NCBI GenBank assembly: GCA_018873245.2
Contig: JAEMBT020000003.1
Coordinates: 6,591,843 to 6,655,842, forward strand
Direction: 5' to 3'
Length of the DNA stretch: 64,000 bases
Source of the DNA: Archegozetes longisetosus
Lineage: Eukaryota; Arthropoda; Arachnida; Sarcoptiformes; Trhypochthoniidae
Shown here piece by piece: positions 1 to 14,172 of this stretch (positions are counted from its first letter, which is position 1; every line of letters begins with the position of its first letter). A program made the position numbers and the translations under genes. Below the pieces are notes generated by a model, which had not been told where the DNA came from, made no database searches, and saw only the letters and a list, made by a program, of their open reading frames with translations.

Positions 1-1020
1 GTGTATATAAAAGTTGATCCATTTTTAGCATAGCTCAGTTGATTTGATGCGATTTTGGTAGATCAGAAAATATTTTTTTGCCACTTTATCATAGCCTGAT
101 TGCATTTGCAGTGAGTCTTCTTATTTAACTGAAAGTGTTTGATGTGATGTTCACTTAATTTCACTATAGTTGTAGTCATACACTTTCTATTTACTAGTAC
201 TTTATTTTTACTTACTTTGTTCTTCATCAAAAGTAATAACATTATGTGTGCATTACTTTTACGACGTATTAGACGAGTCTCTTCTGCACAGTTCACAGCA
301 AGACTCATATGCACTCTAAGCAAGCCTTTTATTAAAAAAACCTTTTCTTTGAAGATTTATGACACTGACCATAGAAGCGCATGCTGTCGGTTCCCACACG
401 TGCAAATATTTCCAACTCTAAGCCCTACACTGTATAGAGAGATGGCATATATGTGGAAATGGAGTTTTCTCTAACATATTGTTAGAGAGACTGGTATAAC
501 GTTTTTCAAAACATACTTTTCATTTATGTCCTTATTTCATTTGGTTGACACTAAATTCCTATTGCATGCTATGTATGCCCAAATGACCAAAACTTTTTAT
601 TTACTATTACTGTCTAACGTTTAGCGTTTAGACACCAAAACAAAGAAACTTCAGTTGACGTGTTTTATGCTTTATTTAATGATACTTACAGGCTAAATAT
701 CAGCTCTTCTAAAGCATGTGTGGAATGAGTAGAGACGAGCGTAAAAAACGTATGTGTATATGTATCATAAAATTATTTTTCTCCACTGTTTTAAAGCTAA
801 AAATAGAAGAATGCACTCAATTTTTTGGCGTTTACAATGTTAAGCGTTACAGGGCTGGGGATGGGATATGTTTCTTCTTTCCAATGTTTGCACATTCAGC
901 TGATAGCAATCGCCTTTTTTGGCGTAAAATTTTCATTCGTATTTTTCTTGCATTTATAAAACAGAAATTCTGTCAAAAATCCATATTTTTAGTCTGTCAT
1001 GAAGTCAGTGGAAGAGAGAT

Positions 1021-1023
<3 letters not shown>

Positions 1024-1057
<34 letters not shown>
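1024..1057. repeat. (GA)n microsatellite
   Basis: About 17 uninterrupted GA dinucleotides lie about 2.6 kb downstream of the ftz stop. This tract creates the Arg-Glu run in the open frame at 716-1078, which is therefore discounted. Confidence 0.95.
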
Positions 1058-1060
<3 letters not shown>

Positions 1061-2107
1061 GGTGTTATACGACCATAGTGCTTTCATTGAACAGTTTGAA
1101 ACACATATATGCATCAATATGAGAGATTATAAGGCAATATTCTATATTGTATTAGACTATTTGAATGTGTATGTGTTTGTGATATAGTATAGTATAAAGC
1201 TGACAATTGTGACCATCATTATTATTATTATTGGTCGGGAAAGTGAGTTTAGCGTTCAGTTCACTTTTCCAGTGGTAAAGTCTCTCTCTAAAAGTCTCTC
1301 TCCTAAATATCTGAGTCACATCTGCTATTATGCTTAACTTTGATATGCGCGCGCCATAGCATATACTGTTGAAACTTCTTCTCTGTAAACAACCTTTAGC
1401 TGAAGCTGAAATTCGAAAAATACAAACTAAAAGTTTTTCTAGCGATGATCGTGAGAACAAAAGTGTAGATAGTATGGTTAAGGCTTTGATGTATATGAAA
1501 AAAGTGTAGAAGACGTTAAATTGGAGAAATATAGAAAGATAGGAAAAAAACGCCATTGCCTTTAGTCAACAAACTATAAAACAGACATTGATGAAGGCAC
1601 GAAATGGTTTTCTAGTCATAAATCGATAATTTTTGTAGTAATAATATCAATGTTAGTATTTGTAGTAAAAACAAGATTCTATAATTAATTATGTAACACC
1701 TGTAAATATATTAAAGTTATAACGCTATCGATATCAACATGAAACATACGACATGAATGAGTGCGGTGCCAATAGTGAAATACAAACAGTCTACACACTA
1801 TCAAGTAAATGGTAATATCCCTTGAGAGGAGGATGAATGTGTAATGTAGCATAAAGGGGTGCTCAGCTATTCCTACTCTACTATACTTACTCAAAAACTA
1901 TATCGCACTATACACTATTTGTTACTTCTTATTTATCACCAGCTAGTCTTAATCATTGCCATTTACTTTATATACTTATCTTTTCATGTTTTCTTTTTCT
2001 AAATCTATTCAAATTAATTTCTTCTTCAAAACCTATTGAAAAATAATTTCTATTCATAGCAATCAAAATAATGAGGATTGTAATGATAGCAATGAATAGT
2101 AAATATT

Positions 2108-2132
2108 GATAATAATAATAATAATAATAATA
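2108..2132. repeat. (AAT)n microsatellite
   Basis: About eight AAT units in A+T-rich DNA downstream of ftz; on the minus strand it encodes a spurious poly-Tyr run. Confidence 0.85.
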
Positions 2133-3160
2133 GTAATGCTCAGTATAATGTAATTTCAATATAAGGTATTTCAGGTATACATCCAAACTAGTATACAGTA
2201 CTATAGTAATAGTAAATTTACATTAAACTACATTATGCCACAAATAGTCTTATATACTACTAATACATAATATAGTTTTCTCTAAAATTTCGAGCATAAG
2301 ACACCCAACTTATACTTAAAACTAATAAATTATTTAAAGTGAATATAATGGATATTTATATATATAACTTATATATTGTATATAAATTATATAATACTTT
2401 AATATTACATTTGTGTATATTTTTCTCCTGAGAATCGAAAAATTGTTTATCTATTTTTGATTTCTGGTACAATACTTAGGCTTTTTTGGTTGTCAATAAT
2501 TTTTCAAATTTAATAATTGAAATCACATAAACCCGTAGGAACTGCGATGCGGTGTCATATATATCACGATAATTATTGTATCACTGGAACAAGAAACGGT
2601 AATGAACAATTAGCTGAGATCTCAATGATTCGTAGATGACAAGTTAGCGATACAATCATTATTATAATCTTTATTACAATGATTTGGTTGATAAATATGG
2701 AAAGGTCTAGAAGTTGATAATGGAATGTTTGGTTACTTGATTTTTGTACTTTTTCATGCATTCCCCTATTGGTGAAACTGTTAGGTCGGGAACACTAACA
2801 CTCTTCAATAGACTACACTCTTGTATGTGATTGAACAACAGAAGCAAATACAATATCTTTCATATTACTGCTGCAGATATGATGGCTGTTAAAGAGAAAT
2901 TACATTTTTTATTCTTTTATAACTCGTGCCACTAAATATTCAAAAAGCAATTTAAAGATTGGTTACGTTGTGTTTTTGATTTATAGGTACGATAACTTTC
3001 TTTGGCATTGAAATAAGGAAAATATAGTACTAGTATCTACATTGAATTAAAAATATATAATAAAAAATTACTTCAATTATTTACTTATATATTAGAATTG
3101 CACCAAATTTCTTCTCTATTACTAAATGACAAACCCGTAAAATATCTGTTTAATCATAGC

Positions 3161-3166
3161 TTTATT
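3161..3166 (-). terminator. Candidate ftz poly(A) signal
   Basis: This is the first canonical AATAAA on the minus strand after the ftz stop codon, about 530 nt downstream. About 25 nt further on is a G/T-rich stretch containing GGGTTTGT, which suits a downstream cleavage element. A variant TATAAA (3645-3640) lies much closer to the stop and could be used instead. No transcript evidence is available. Confidence 0.35.
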
Positions 3167-3693
3167 GGAAAATGTAAAGAATGTGCACTTCCTAAGTAAC
3201 CAAATAAGTAAACCATAATAAAAATGACAACTAATTCACAGTAAAACGGCATGAAAGCAGACAACACCTGAATGAGGTCTCTCTCAGACGGGGTATATAC
3301 CGATTCAATGTGATAAGGAATGGCCATTTATACGGTTTTACCGGTTAAACTGCATGTCATAAAAGGGTAAGCCTCGCAAACTCTTTCCTGGTCTCAGCTA
3401 TAAATTAATCAAAAGTGAAGCCCATCTGTTGTTAGTAAAGTGTATACAGTTATACAGTATTAGAACGCGCTCTCTCATGCTTTCGCTCTCGCTCTTGCTC
3501 TCTCTTACAGCTATATATGAGTCCTTTAATGATTGACAATACGAAGGAGTGTTGTGTCCACTATGACAAACACGCTTAAGGACTAAATTGGTTTTCCATT
3601 CGATATAAGGCTGACACTAACACACTTTGACAAATAACTTTTATAAATATATTCACAATTGTTGTCTTATAACTATTTAATATAGTTTCTAAT

Positions 3694-5378
<1,685 letters not shown>

Positions 5379-5380
5379 AA

Positions 5381-5563
5381 CTAGCTATTAAATGGCAATT
5401 GAATGCGAGAATGACTATGACTTACTTGTTCGTTAGGATAGGATGGTTTGACTGTATTGAGTGTATATCTATATTGCAATAACAACTTGTATGATATACG
5501 CAAAACAGCCGCAATAGAATGATTTGTGTGATTCCCCCCGACCTCTGTATATGCTATTTTCAC
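5381..5563 (-). other. Upstream open frame abutting the ftz start
   Basis: A 60-codon open frame lies on the same strand as ftz in its presumed 5' leader. Its TAG stop ends 2 nt before the ftz ATG. The peptide has no recognisable domain. If the leader is unspliced here, ribosomes would finish this frame at the ftz start, an arrangement that can lower or condition translation. A GTAAGT within the frame could act as a splice donor, so the leader may be processed differently. It may be a chance frame. Confidence 0.25.
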
Positions 5564-5829
5564 GTTGGCTTCGTTGGCGAGGAGACCATAACGCGGTCGG
5601 TCATAATGACATCCAGAACCACGTGATCCTTAAACTATCAACCAATCGAATTCTCGTGATGACCGTCTGTCTGTTCTGCGTTTGATGAATAACTTTTCTT
5701 ACGATTGCTATTCAATAGTGAGCCACTGAAAAGTTTCAGTTCAAAGGAAACCCTTTGGCCACCTGGAGTGCCATTCCTCATATCCGGATAAATATATTCA
5801 AACTTCAGATACAAATGTCCAAAACTTGA

Positions 5830-5836
5830 TTTTATA
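5830..5836 (-). promoter_or_regulatory. Possible ftz TATA element
   Basis: The minus strand reads TATAAAA about 450 nt upstream of the ftz start, which would put transcription start near 5800-5810 and give a leader of roughly 430 nt. There is no good initiator at the expected spacing. The motif is almost self-complementary (TATAAAAG on the plus strand), so its direction is uncertain. This is a weak call. Confidence 0.2.
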
Positions 5837-5895
5837 AAAGCTGCAAATAACAGAGCTTTGCTGCAATACAGTAACTGTTGTTCACAACAGTCGCT

Positions 5896-5918
5896 CTTAA
5901 CTTAACTTAACTTAACTT
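5896..5918. repeat. CTTAA pentanucleotide array upstream of ftz
   Basis: Four to five CTTAA units lie just upstream of the possible ftz TATA element. The arthropod telomere unit TTAGG is different, so it is not telomeric. Confidence 0.7.
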
Positions 5919-7572
5919 ATAACTAATGCACACAATGTCTTCAATAAATATGAAGGTTTACATATATTAGTTTAGTTTATAAGTTTTATAAGTGTATATC
6001 TGTGAGTGTAACTGACAAGTGAGTTACGATTGGCATCGAGTAAATGTTTTATTGACAGACAGTAATAACAATGATAAGAAGGGCAAATGCAAAGATAGAA
6101 AAAACAATTGCCATTGCAATGCAAGGTGGAGCAGGGGAAGTGTTCGACACCGAAACCAATTACAAACCAACCAATATCAGGGGGACGTCCCTTCGCAGGT
6201 GGACCTACAGATATCATAGTTAAGATGATGTGAATGATCAATGTTGCCGAGCGTTGCATGTTTCATATTCTCCTATTACTCTTGCATGATCGAGAAGTTA
6301 CTGAGAAGTTTAGTTAACTTCCCTTCTCTCAACTCGTTTCTTATTCAGTAATAGTGTCAAGTATGCACCTTTTCGTTACATATTCAGCCAAGTTAAATGT
6401 CTGACTATAACACTAAACTCTTCTCTAAGTTATGTCTTACTACTAGAAGTCGAATGAAAACAATTGGCATAGAGTTTGCACACTCTAGACTTAGGATCTA
6501 ATACTAAATAGCAATGAATGAAATGTAGAGAGAATCTGTGAATGAAGAGAGGAATGGGAGAGAGAGCGAAATAGAGAGCACGTACAGCAATAAAATAAAG
6601 TACAAGACATGAAAGTGAATTGTAAGTGAATTGGTTGGTGGCAATTGTTATTGGCTTGAAGTGGGCCCTCATCGAACTTTACATCGGTTTTATTAATACA
6701 GAATTTGACTGAGTTGAACAATACCTTTGGTAGAGAAAAAAATTATTAACAAAATATTATTTACCCCCTCTTGTGCTTTATGATGATTTAGCGGTTTAAA
6801 GATAACAATCTAAAAGCTTGTGTTGACATAACAGATATAAAAATCGATCAATGTGTGCTTTTTAGGCGAAAAGTATGAGAAAACTATGAGAGAAAAAACG
6901 TGTGCTATTGTAGAGAAGCAAATCTTTCAGACTGCTTTTTGCTTCTTAGTATGACCGTTTTTCAAGAGCTTCAATAGTAAGTAACAGTGAGAAGCACAGT
7001 GTATTCAACTGTATTCCTCCACTGTATATCTTTTTGCAGAGGATTGGAGTTTTTTTGCCGTCTTGCTTACAATATAAGCAATACAGCTTTTATGCGAACT
7101 CAAGCTCTAAACTCCCCCTTAAAGTGCTAATCGCAAATGCATTAAGAGGAGTAGACCCAATGGAGCATCACTAGAGTCACTAGAATTAGGTAGTATACAA
7201 AATCTAGTGTTGACATTGCATTGCAAGCCATGTTTTTTCAGTTTCCAATGTTCTACCGATGCTAAACCAATAGCAGGAAGTGAATGCTGAAGATTACATT
7301 GCATTGCTCTCCGCTTGCTTTCCAATCATTTATATTCCTTCGACAGCATGAATCCATTGGGGTTCACGAGCGCATTGCCAGCAGATTAAACATTATATGA
7401 TTGATCGAAGTGCAAGAGCCCTGCCTGTGCATTCATGGATTGCTGAACATCACTGCAGCTGATGCAAGCAAGCGATATCAAAAAGAGATTAAGCCCTAAA
7501 CGAAATGGTGATGTTGCACCGTTTCTCATCTATTGTATAAGACTATGTCTATCAGTATAACAGTGTAACTCA

Positions 7573-7600
7573 ATGTATGTATGTATGTATGTATGTATGT
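7573..7600. repeat. (TATG)n microsatellite
   Basis: About seven tetranucleotide units; it gives a spurious Met-Tyr-Val-Cys frame at 7573-7773 on the plus strand. Confidence 0.9.
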
Positions 7601-8776
7601 GTCCCTCTATATGCTATGCTATGTATATCACCATAACACTATGTCTATCTATGTATGCCTTGCATAAGTCTGTACTTCTGTCTTCATTTCCCCCAGTTCT
7701 CCCTCTCCTACCCCTCCCTGTCTTCCAATGTATCCTGATTTTTAAATTAAATTTTTTGCTTACATTCATCTAATCTTCGATGCATTATTTACCCACCAGT
7801 GAATTACGAAAGAAACTTTTTGACATTGATGAGAACAAACGAACTATCAGAAAAAATAGCACTTCGTAGTAGTTGGGGCAAAAATAAATTTATTAGCCCA
7901 ATATAAGTATAAGTACTTTACTGTATTGGAGAAAATCCAAACAGTAATTAAGCAAAACTATCACAAACTTTGTGTCCAGAATCGAAGCAAAAATAAAAAC
8001 AAAAATAAAAACAAAACTTTTAGTCCACAATCGAAGCGAAAAAAAATGAAAGAAAAGTTTTAGTAGAAAATGAAACTTGATTTTGTAGTTGAGAAACAAT
8101 TTTGCTCAACTAGTGAGTTAATGGGAATAAAATAACAAAAAGAAGAAGTAAGAAGTAGTGACATTTAAGTGGTAATGTGTCGTTAAAGGGGAAATGTATG
8201 GCAATAAAGATAAACGTAAAGTAATATACGCTATTCGGTGTAGCAGTTGTAGAGGCACTATATATTATTAGCAAATGTAAGTTATATGGAATATGAATAT
8301 GTGTTCATCTCTCAACATGTATATATATATATATGCCTTTATGACTTTAACTTCTATTACAACCTATTCTTCAAACTAACTCAAACTTGCTATCTTAAAA
8401 CGTTTTAACCCTTTCTTAACTTCAATAAAGTGATGGGTGCGGTATTCCGACTCAAAGTTAAACGTTTAGAAGAGAGGCTAACTTCGGTGTCTCTCTAAAT
8501 GTAGATATTGCAGAGAAAGACTCGAAGTATAGAAGACTATTTACTACTAAATGGAGATGTTGTCCACACGGCGTCCTACAAAGTGCACGATCCAGAGGTG
8601 GTCTCGTGTTCCTATTCTCTTCCAGCAACTATCATAACTATCATCATCAAAAAGCACAAAACTTTCCAAACTTGTAGTCATGACAACATTATACAAGAAC
8701 TAAAGTTATGGTAAGCAATGCTAGTTTTGATCGATTTTGTGCACTCACTACCACTTACTTCACTTTCGCTTCTTTT

Positions 8777-8779
<3 letters not shown>

Positions 8780-8810
<31 letters not shown>
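8780..8810. repeat. (CT)n microsatellite
   Basis: About 15 CT dinucleotides, equal to a GA tract on the minus (gene) strand, about 3.4 kb upstream of ftz. Confidence 0.95.
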
Positions 8811-8812
<2 letters not shown>

Positions 8813-10245
8813 GGTGCCTCTCTTTTCTAAACCGATACTTATTCCAAAGAGTATCTACTCTTCATACATGTCTAACTTTATATATGCAAAAAGGAAAAGC
8901 AAATAAAAAATTTTGTTGAGCTCACAGTGTCTTTATAGCCACAAAAGATCATTTATTTCATAAAATGATCGTCACATCGGCGGTTAAAAGTTAATCTTAG
9001 CCTCTCATATATAAAGAATTACATTATAACCGTAAAGAAGCGTGATCTGCAATACAAGGAGCCAACCAATTGTCACACAATACCCTCTCATTCTCTCACT
9101 CACTGTTCGCTTGAATTTTTTACTTTTTCCCCATTTAACGGGCGCTTCAATTTTTTGGCTAAACTTTCACATTGGTTTTGCACAAATCCTGAAAAAGGTT
9201 CGGTCGTTTCAGTTGAACTGTTTTAGCAAAGTCTATAAAAAATCCATTTTTCGTTCAGCAATTTCTATGCAGTCCAATCAGCAAAGAATAGTTAGTTTTC
9301 CGACTGTGTTATGCATATGCCATACGCCCCTCGAGACTGACTCCTTATACATACATAGTGTTTGATACAATGCTATTTTATTTGACTCTCTTTACACAGT
9401 ATTCAATGTTATATAAGTTAAGCTCTTTTTCTATGTTACTCTGGAATTCTTTCTGAAACTTGTGAGACTTAGTTTAGGCAGTGGTGATCCCAAAGGCTCT
9501 GTCAATCTATTGAGTGTTTGGTATTATTTTTTGCGAGCTATGCATGTTCTAAATTTTATGTATTCTTTCTATTGGGTGTCTATTGATTTTCAATAGTATT
9601 TGGGCAAAAGAAGAAACAAGAGTTTTCTGTCAACAAAAGACAGTATTAGATGTTAGAAAATAGCAGCATTGCATCGGATCGCGTGCTTTCGTATCATTTG
9701 TTATATTATGGTCCTCTTTCATGTGAGATCAATAGAATTTGACGTTAACGTTACCATTCGTCAGAAGTTTGCTTGTCATTGTTCAGAAATATTATGTGAT
9801 AGCATAATGCTAGTAAAGAACTGTATAAGTAATATATAGCACACTATGTATTTTATTATATTATATTTGTTTGAGTTCATATTGAGGAAACTCACTCATC
9901 AGTTGGCATGCATTGAACACTTCTTTCTATCATTAAAATCTATAGGATATACAAATATACAGACACTCAAAAGCTTATTCCCAAAATATGTCGAGAATTT
10001 TTGGCAATAATCATTTCTACAACAGATAATTGCAGTCAGCAGTCAGTCGATTGAGCTCATAGAAAGGCTCAACTCTAGAAGTGTTCAACTGGAGAAGTGT
10101 TCAGTTCAGCAACACATTGGCTGAATATTGCTCTGTATTGGCGTATTGGACACACAATTGGTGAGCATCGATACCAAATGCTGCTCTACAGCCACTCTTG
10201 CAATCATTTGTGCCTATTTTTCTGATGTAGCAGCAGTACAAGAGC

Positions 10246-10298
10246 TACACACACACACACACACACACACATACGAACACACATACGAACACACACAC
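10246..10298. repeat. (CA)n compound microsatellite
   Basis: About twelve CA units are followed by ATACGAACAC-type units in two copies and a further CA run. Further interrupted CA-rich sequence continues to about 10350. Confidence 0.9.
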
Positions 10299-13200
10299 TC
10301 TCAGCCAAACTCATACCTAAGCCATACACACACTCACTCACACACAGAAACACAAAAGCTTCGAAAAGACTGAAAGACTGCATATATGAAAATCGCTGAT
10401 TTACGTTGCATTTGGCTCGTCGTCTCTGAATGTATGGAACACAAGATTTGATTTATTGCCCACCTATAACTGCTTTTGCCTCTTTTGCTGCATTGCCGGC
10501 CATGCCTTTCCTGAGTCTTGTTTTCCATTTGAACTTATATTCAATATATATGTTCAATATATAGTGTGCCGCATATGCCCATTAACTTTTGCCAATAATA
10601 TTATTATTACTTATATCGGAACATAATATTTTTATCCATTTTTAGTAATAAGAACATTATCTTCAAAGCAATTAATGGCCTTATGTAGCATTAAAACGAT
10701 ATCTTAAGCTACTATAGGGAGGCATTAATTGGAACACCTTTTGACTGACAATTCTCTAAACTGATCAGCAGCTCATGAGTCATGTGCATGTCTGCGCCAC
10801 TTTAGCAGATCTCAATCCACACTAGAGTTGACAACCATAATTGAAAATCGATAAGGAAAAGGAAATGCTAAAGTAATTTTCGCTGTACTTTTTATTTTCA
10901 ACCTGTTGGCTGTTTTGCTCATCAAATGCTCCGAAAGATAGAGAGTATTATAAGAAGACAACACAGCGGGCACTAAACCTTAAATGCCATTTTAAAAAAA
11001 CGCAATTGAGCTGAAATGTGTTGCCCTTTCGTGTGCAACGAATGTGTTTCAAGTGTACCCTCTATGAAAAAAACTTTATGGCACTTTATGGCACCGCTTT
11101 TGACCCCCACTCTCAACGAATAGATTAAGTCATATTGAAGTCAAACTCAATGAAGAGGTGGCAAACCAACTAAAAGAGAGAGAAATAGAAAGAGAAATAG
11201 TGAGAATAAGTAAAAAGACGTTATTTCATCCAGAATAATGGTCACCACAAGCCCCGACTTTTAGTGCCGCTATTTTTAATCTTAGTTTACTTTTAAGATT
11301 TGATTAGATTATTTTTTCATCAAAACCCTTTTCACTCTTTGGGCTCTCTCTCTCTCTCTCTTTCCTGTTTGTGCAAATATAGTTCTGAAATCGATTCATA
11401 GCTAAGAATTATTTCATAATTCGAAATGATTAATGATATATAAATATCTTTTCGTTGGAATAACTGAATGTGCACAAAGTATGCGAACATGGCTTTCACA
11501 ATGAATTGCCACTAAATTTCTCTAATGACAAAACGCAATAGAGTATCGACTGGAATACTTACTGCTAGACTAAACCTAAAATTCTCAATAGAGTGTATAA
11601 GTTTACTAACGTTTTTAGAGCTAATGATGTCGGGCTCAGACTATTTGAAACTTGATTAGAAAAAGAGAACGTTTATTACCCCATCTTTTAGGAAATTTGT
11701 CAATAGAAAATTGGAAACCAAACTAATCAATAAAACTTATTTAGCTGATAGCGTCTCCACTCGGGATCAATTGGACTTTCATCCACTGAGCACATTTTTC
11801 AGTTGCATCTCGAGTCTGACTAACTACTATTTAATTATTTTTTTATTTTAAAATAACCTTATCGGACATCCTTCACATTTTTCATAGCTACCATTTTACG
11901 GACTATTTCTAATTCAATTGCTGTTGATTTGACACGACGCAAATTTTTCATATTATAAATGATTCTCTAAATTGAAAGAAGTCAAGAAAAAATTGACAAA
12001 AAAATGATTGATTATAGTTTATAATTCATGGTCTTTAAGGCAACAATGGGCAGAACGCTCACAAATTAAAACTAAAAGTGCCCCAAAATATCTGATTATA
12101 AGACACGCAATTATTGTAAGACGAGACTTGACTTAATAACTAACTCAAATTGACTCAAAAACTTTTACTTCAAATAGTTTTAAACTGATTTAAGAAAAGC
12201 AGAAAAGTTGAGATTTTCATCGATTCATTTATTCAAATTTAAAGTTTTATTAAATACACATAATTGAAGTAATGCATGAAAGATAAATAACTTATCATCA
12301 AAGGTTCATTAGGAATAAAATGGATTTGATTTGACCACTTTGGTGGCTAATGATATGCACATTAAATATAATGGTAGCAGAGAAATTTACATTATAAATA
12401 CATTAATAATAAAGAGAAAGTTAATAAACTAATTGTAAGTTTCTTCAAATCAAGTTTAAAATATTCAATATGGATGTAATGGTTGGTATATTAAACAACT
12501 AGTGCAGCAATGCTTCACTTATCTCAACAAGTCTGATGTTTAGAATGATATTCGATTGATAGAGTAGATAGCGATGAGAAAGCGCCATATCTAAAACCTG
12601 CTCCTCCTCAAGGCACAAATTAGTGGAAAAGCGGTTAGAGTTTAAAAGCAAAATCCTTTTAATTTTATGAGTTTATGACAGTCAGGTGAAGAAATGGTTT
12701 AGAAAAATAAAAGGAAATACATCAAAGGGTAAAGTGGACGCAATGACGAGTTTTAGTTGACGAGTTCATGTCAGGCAGCCACTGTAAGGCAAGACATGTC
12801 AAGCTAAACTATAAGATAGTACAAGAGATACATAAATGGATAGGTGGGCCTGAGAGACTAATGAACACATTTTTCATTATCAGCCAGTATTCGCTTTCAT
12901 ATCCAAACTTTCGCAACCATTAAACACATGCTTAGTATTGCTTACAAATTAAATTTAATAATTCATTTGCTCTCAAGTTTATTGAAGTTGAGATTTTATT
13001 TCGTAAAAAAGTTATTTTAAGCATTTTATAAATACTTAGTTTAAATTTGATTTTAAAAGTTGCAAAAGAGTTTTACTGAAGTCATTTGTTTCGCATTCTT
13101 TGATAATGAAACAATAAACGTTGTTCAGTTGTTTGCGGTGTTAGTAGTTCTCGCGGAACAGAACCTTCTCCAACCAGGTATTCTTGAAGTCAACTATCAT

Positions 13201-14112
13201 TTGATTCTCATTAGAATGTGCTGAACGCCCTTTTTCCAGAAAAAAGGCGCTCACAATAATTATTGTACCTGTGAAGAAAAAACAGGAAAAGCTAAAACGA
13301 CAGGTAAGAAGTTTTTGTCTTTAGATTATAGCATATGATTGTACTGTTGGGCCTGAATTGTATAAGTATAACCTATGGTGTATATTAAAAAATCATTAGC
13401 AAATTTGAATGTAAAAAGAATAACAAATCATAAATTAGATAGCAGTCTATTCGTTGCATAATTTATTATTTGCTGCTTATTTCAGTTTTCCCCAAATACT
13501 AAGTTTTTACAAATAGTGCCACAAACAAATCAAGCAAACCATTCAACAGCAGAAGCACTACAGCAGGAAATAATTCTTTTTTTAGGCTTGAAAATGCATG
13601 AAAATACGACGGACTACTAATTACATAGAGAGCGTGTTAGCGTAACATTTTGGATGAGTGCGTGAGCGAAATCATAATAGCAAATCAAGGAATGGCCTAA
13701 TGCTCAGGTTTGCAGGTTTGCTGCAATCATCATCATTGAGTGCTTACTAACTGTACCATGCATTGTAATTGTATGCTATATCCTATCTTCTATCCCATCG
13801 TCCAATCTAGAAAAGAGCTTATATGAAAAGTTATTTTATAAGGTCAGGTGAAACAGTAATTCAAAATAGCAAATATATAGTGCCATTTCTGACATCAATT
13901 GTGTTCGCGTTCACACACTTTTAATAACATTATTTTGTTGGAAAGGAACCCATTTCTAAGTCTCTGTTTTGCATTTCATGTCCGATAACCGTTAAAAACT
14001 CAACTATTGCATGCATGCATAAAACGAAAAGAAGACCATATAGAATTTGAGATAAAAATTTCTTACTTTCTTTGGAAACAAAGAAAGAAAAGAAGAAAAA
14101 GGAGAAAAAATT

Positions 14113-14124
14113 GAGTGAGTGAGT

Positions 14125-14170
<46 letters not shown>
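14113..14170. repeat. (GAGT)n-(GA)n compound microsatellite
   Basis: About four GAGT units run straight into about 20 GA units, which suggests the GA tract grew from the GAGT repeat or the reverse. Confidence 0.93.

Positions 14171-14172
<2 letters not shown>

Larger units (their letters stand above)
1..3693. other. Non-coding DNA downstream of ftz
   Basis: No recognisable gene is present. The part nearest ftz should be its 3' UTR, down to about 3140 if the AATAAA at 3161-3166 is used. The rest is A+T-rich DNA with a long GA tract, an AAT tract and a T/A-rich stretch near 2350-2400. Open frames at 1152-1556 (minus, 134 codons) and 716-1078 (plus, 120 codons, partly made from the GA tract) have no recognisable domain and look fortuitous. 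Scr would be the next gene to the left in a typical cluster but is not reached. Confidence 0.6.
5379..10000. other. ftz upstream region, non-coding
   Basis: No gene is recognisable beyond the possible leader frame. Nearest ftz is a G+C-richer stretch (about 5560-5700) with a CACGTG E-box. A CTTAA array lies at about 5896-5918. Another mixed-composition stretch (about 6110-6215) contains GGGGGACGTCCC-like sequence. A longer complex block lies at 7100-7470. From 7570 to 8820 there are TATG and CT microsatellites and a short imperfect duplication near 7975-8040. These blocks are plausible promoter and enhancer DNA for ftz, inferred only from position and composition. Confidence 0.5.

Noticed and set aside
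716-1078. 120-codon plus-strand open frame ending in Arg-Glu repeats
   Set aside because: The tail is only the GA microsatellite and the rest matches no family I know.
1152-1556. 134-codon minus-strand open frame
   Set aside because: It is the longest non-Hox frame, but it has no recognisable domain, is Phe/Ile/Leu-rich as A+T-rich DNA gives by chance, and includes a run of Asn from an ATT repeat.
7975-8040. Imperfect duplication around TCCAGAATCGAAGC / TCCACAATCGAAGC
   Set aside because: It is short, mixed with A-rich runs, and most simply a local slippage duplication.
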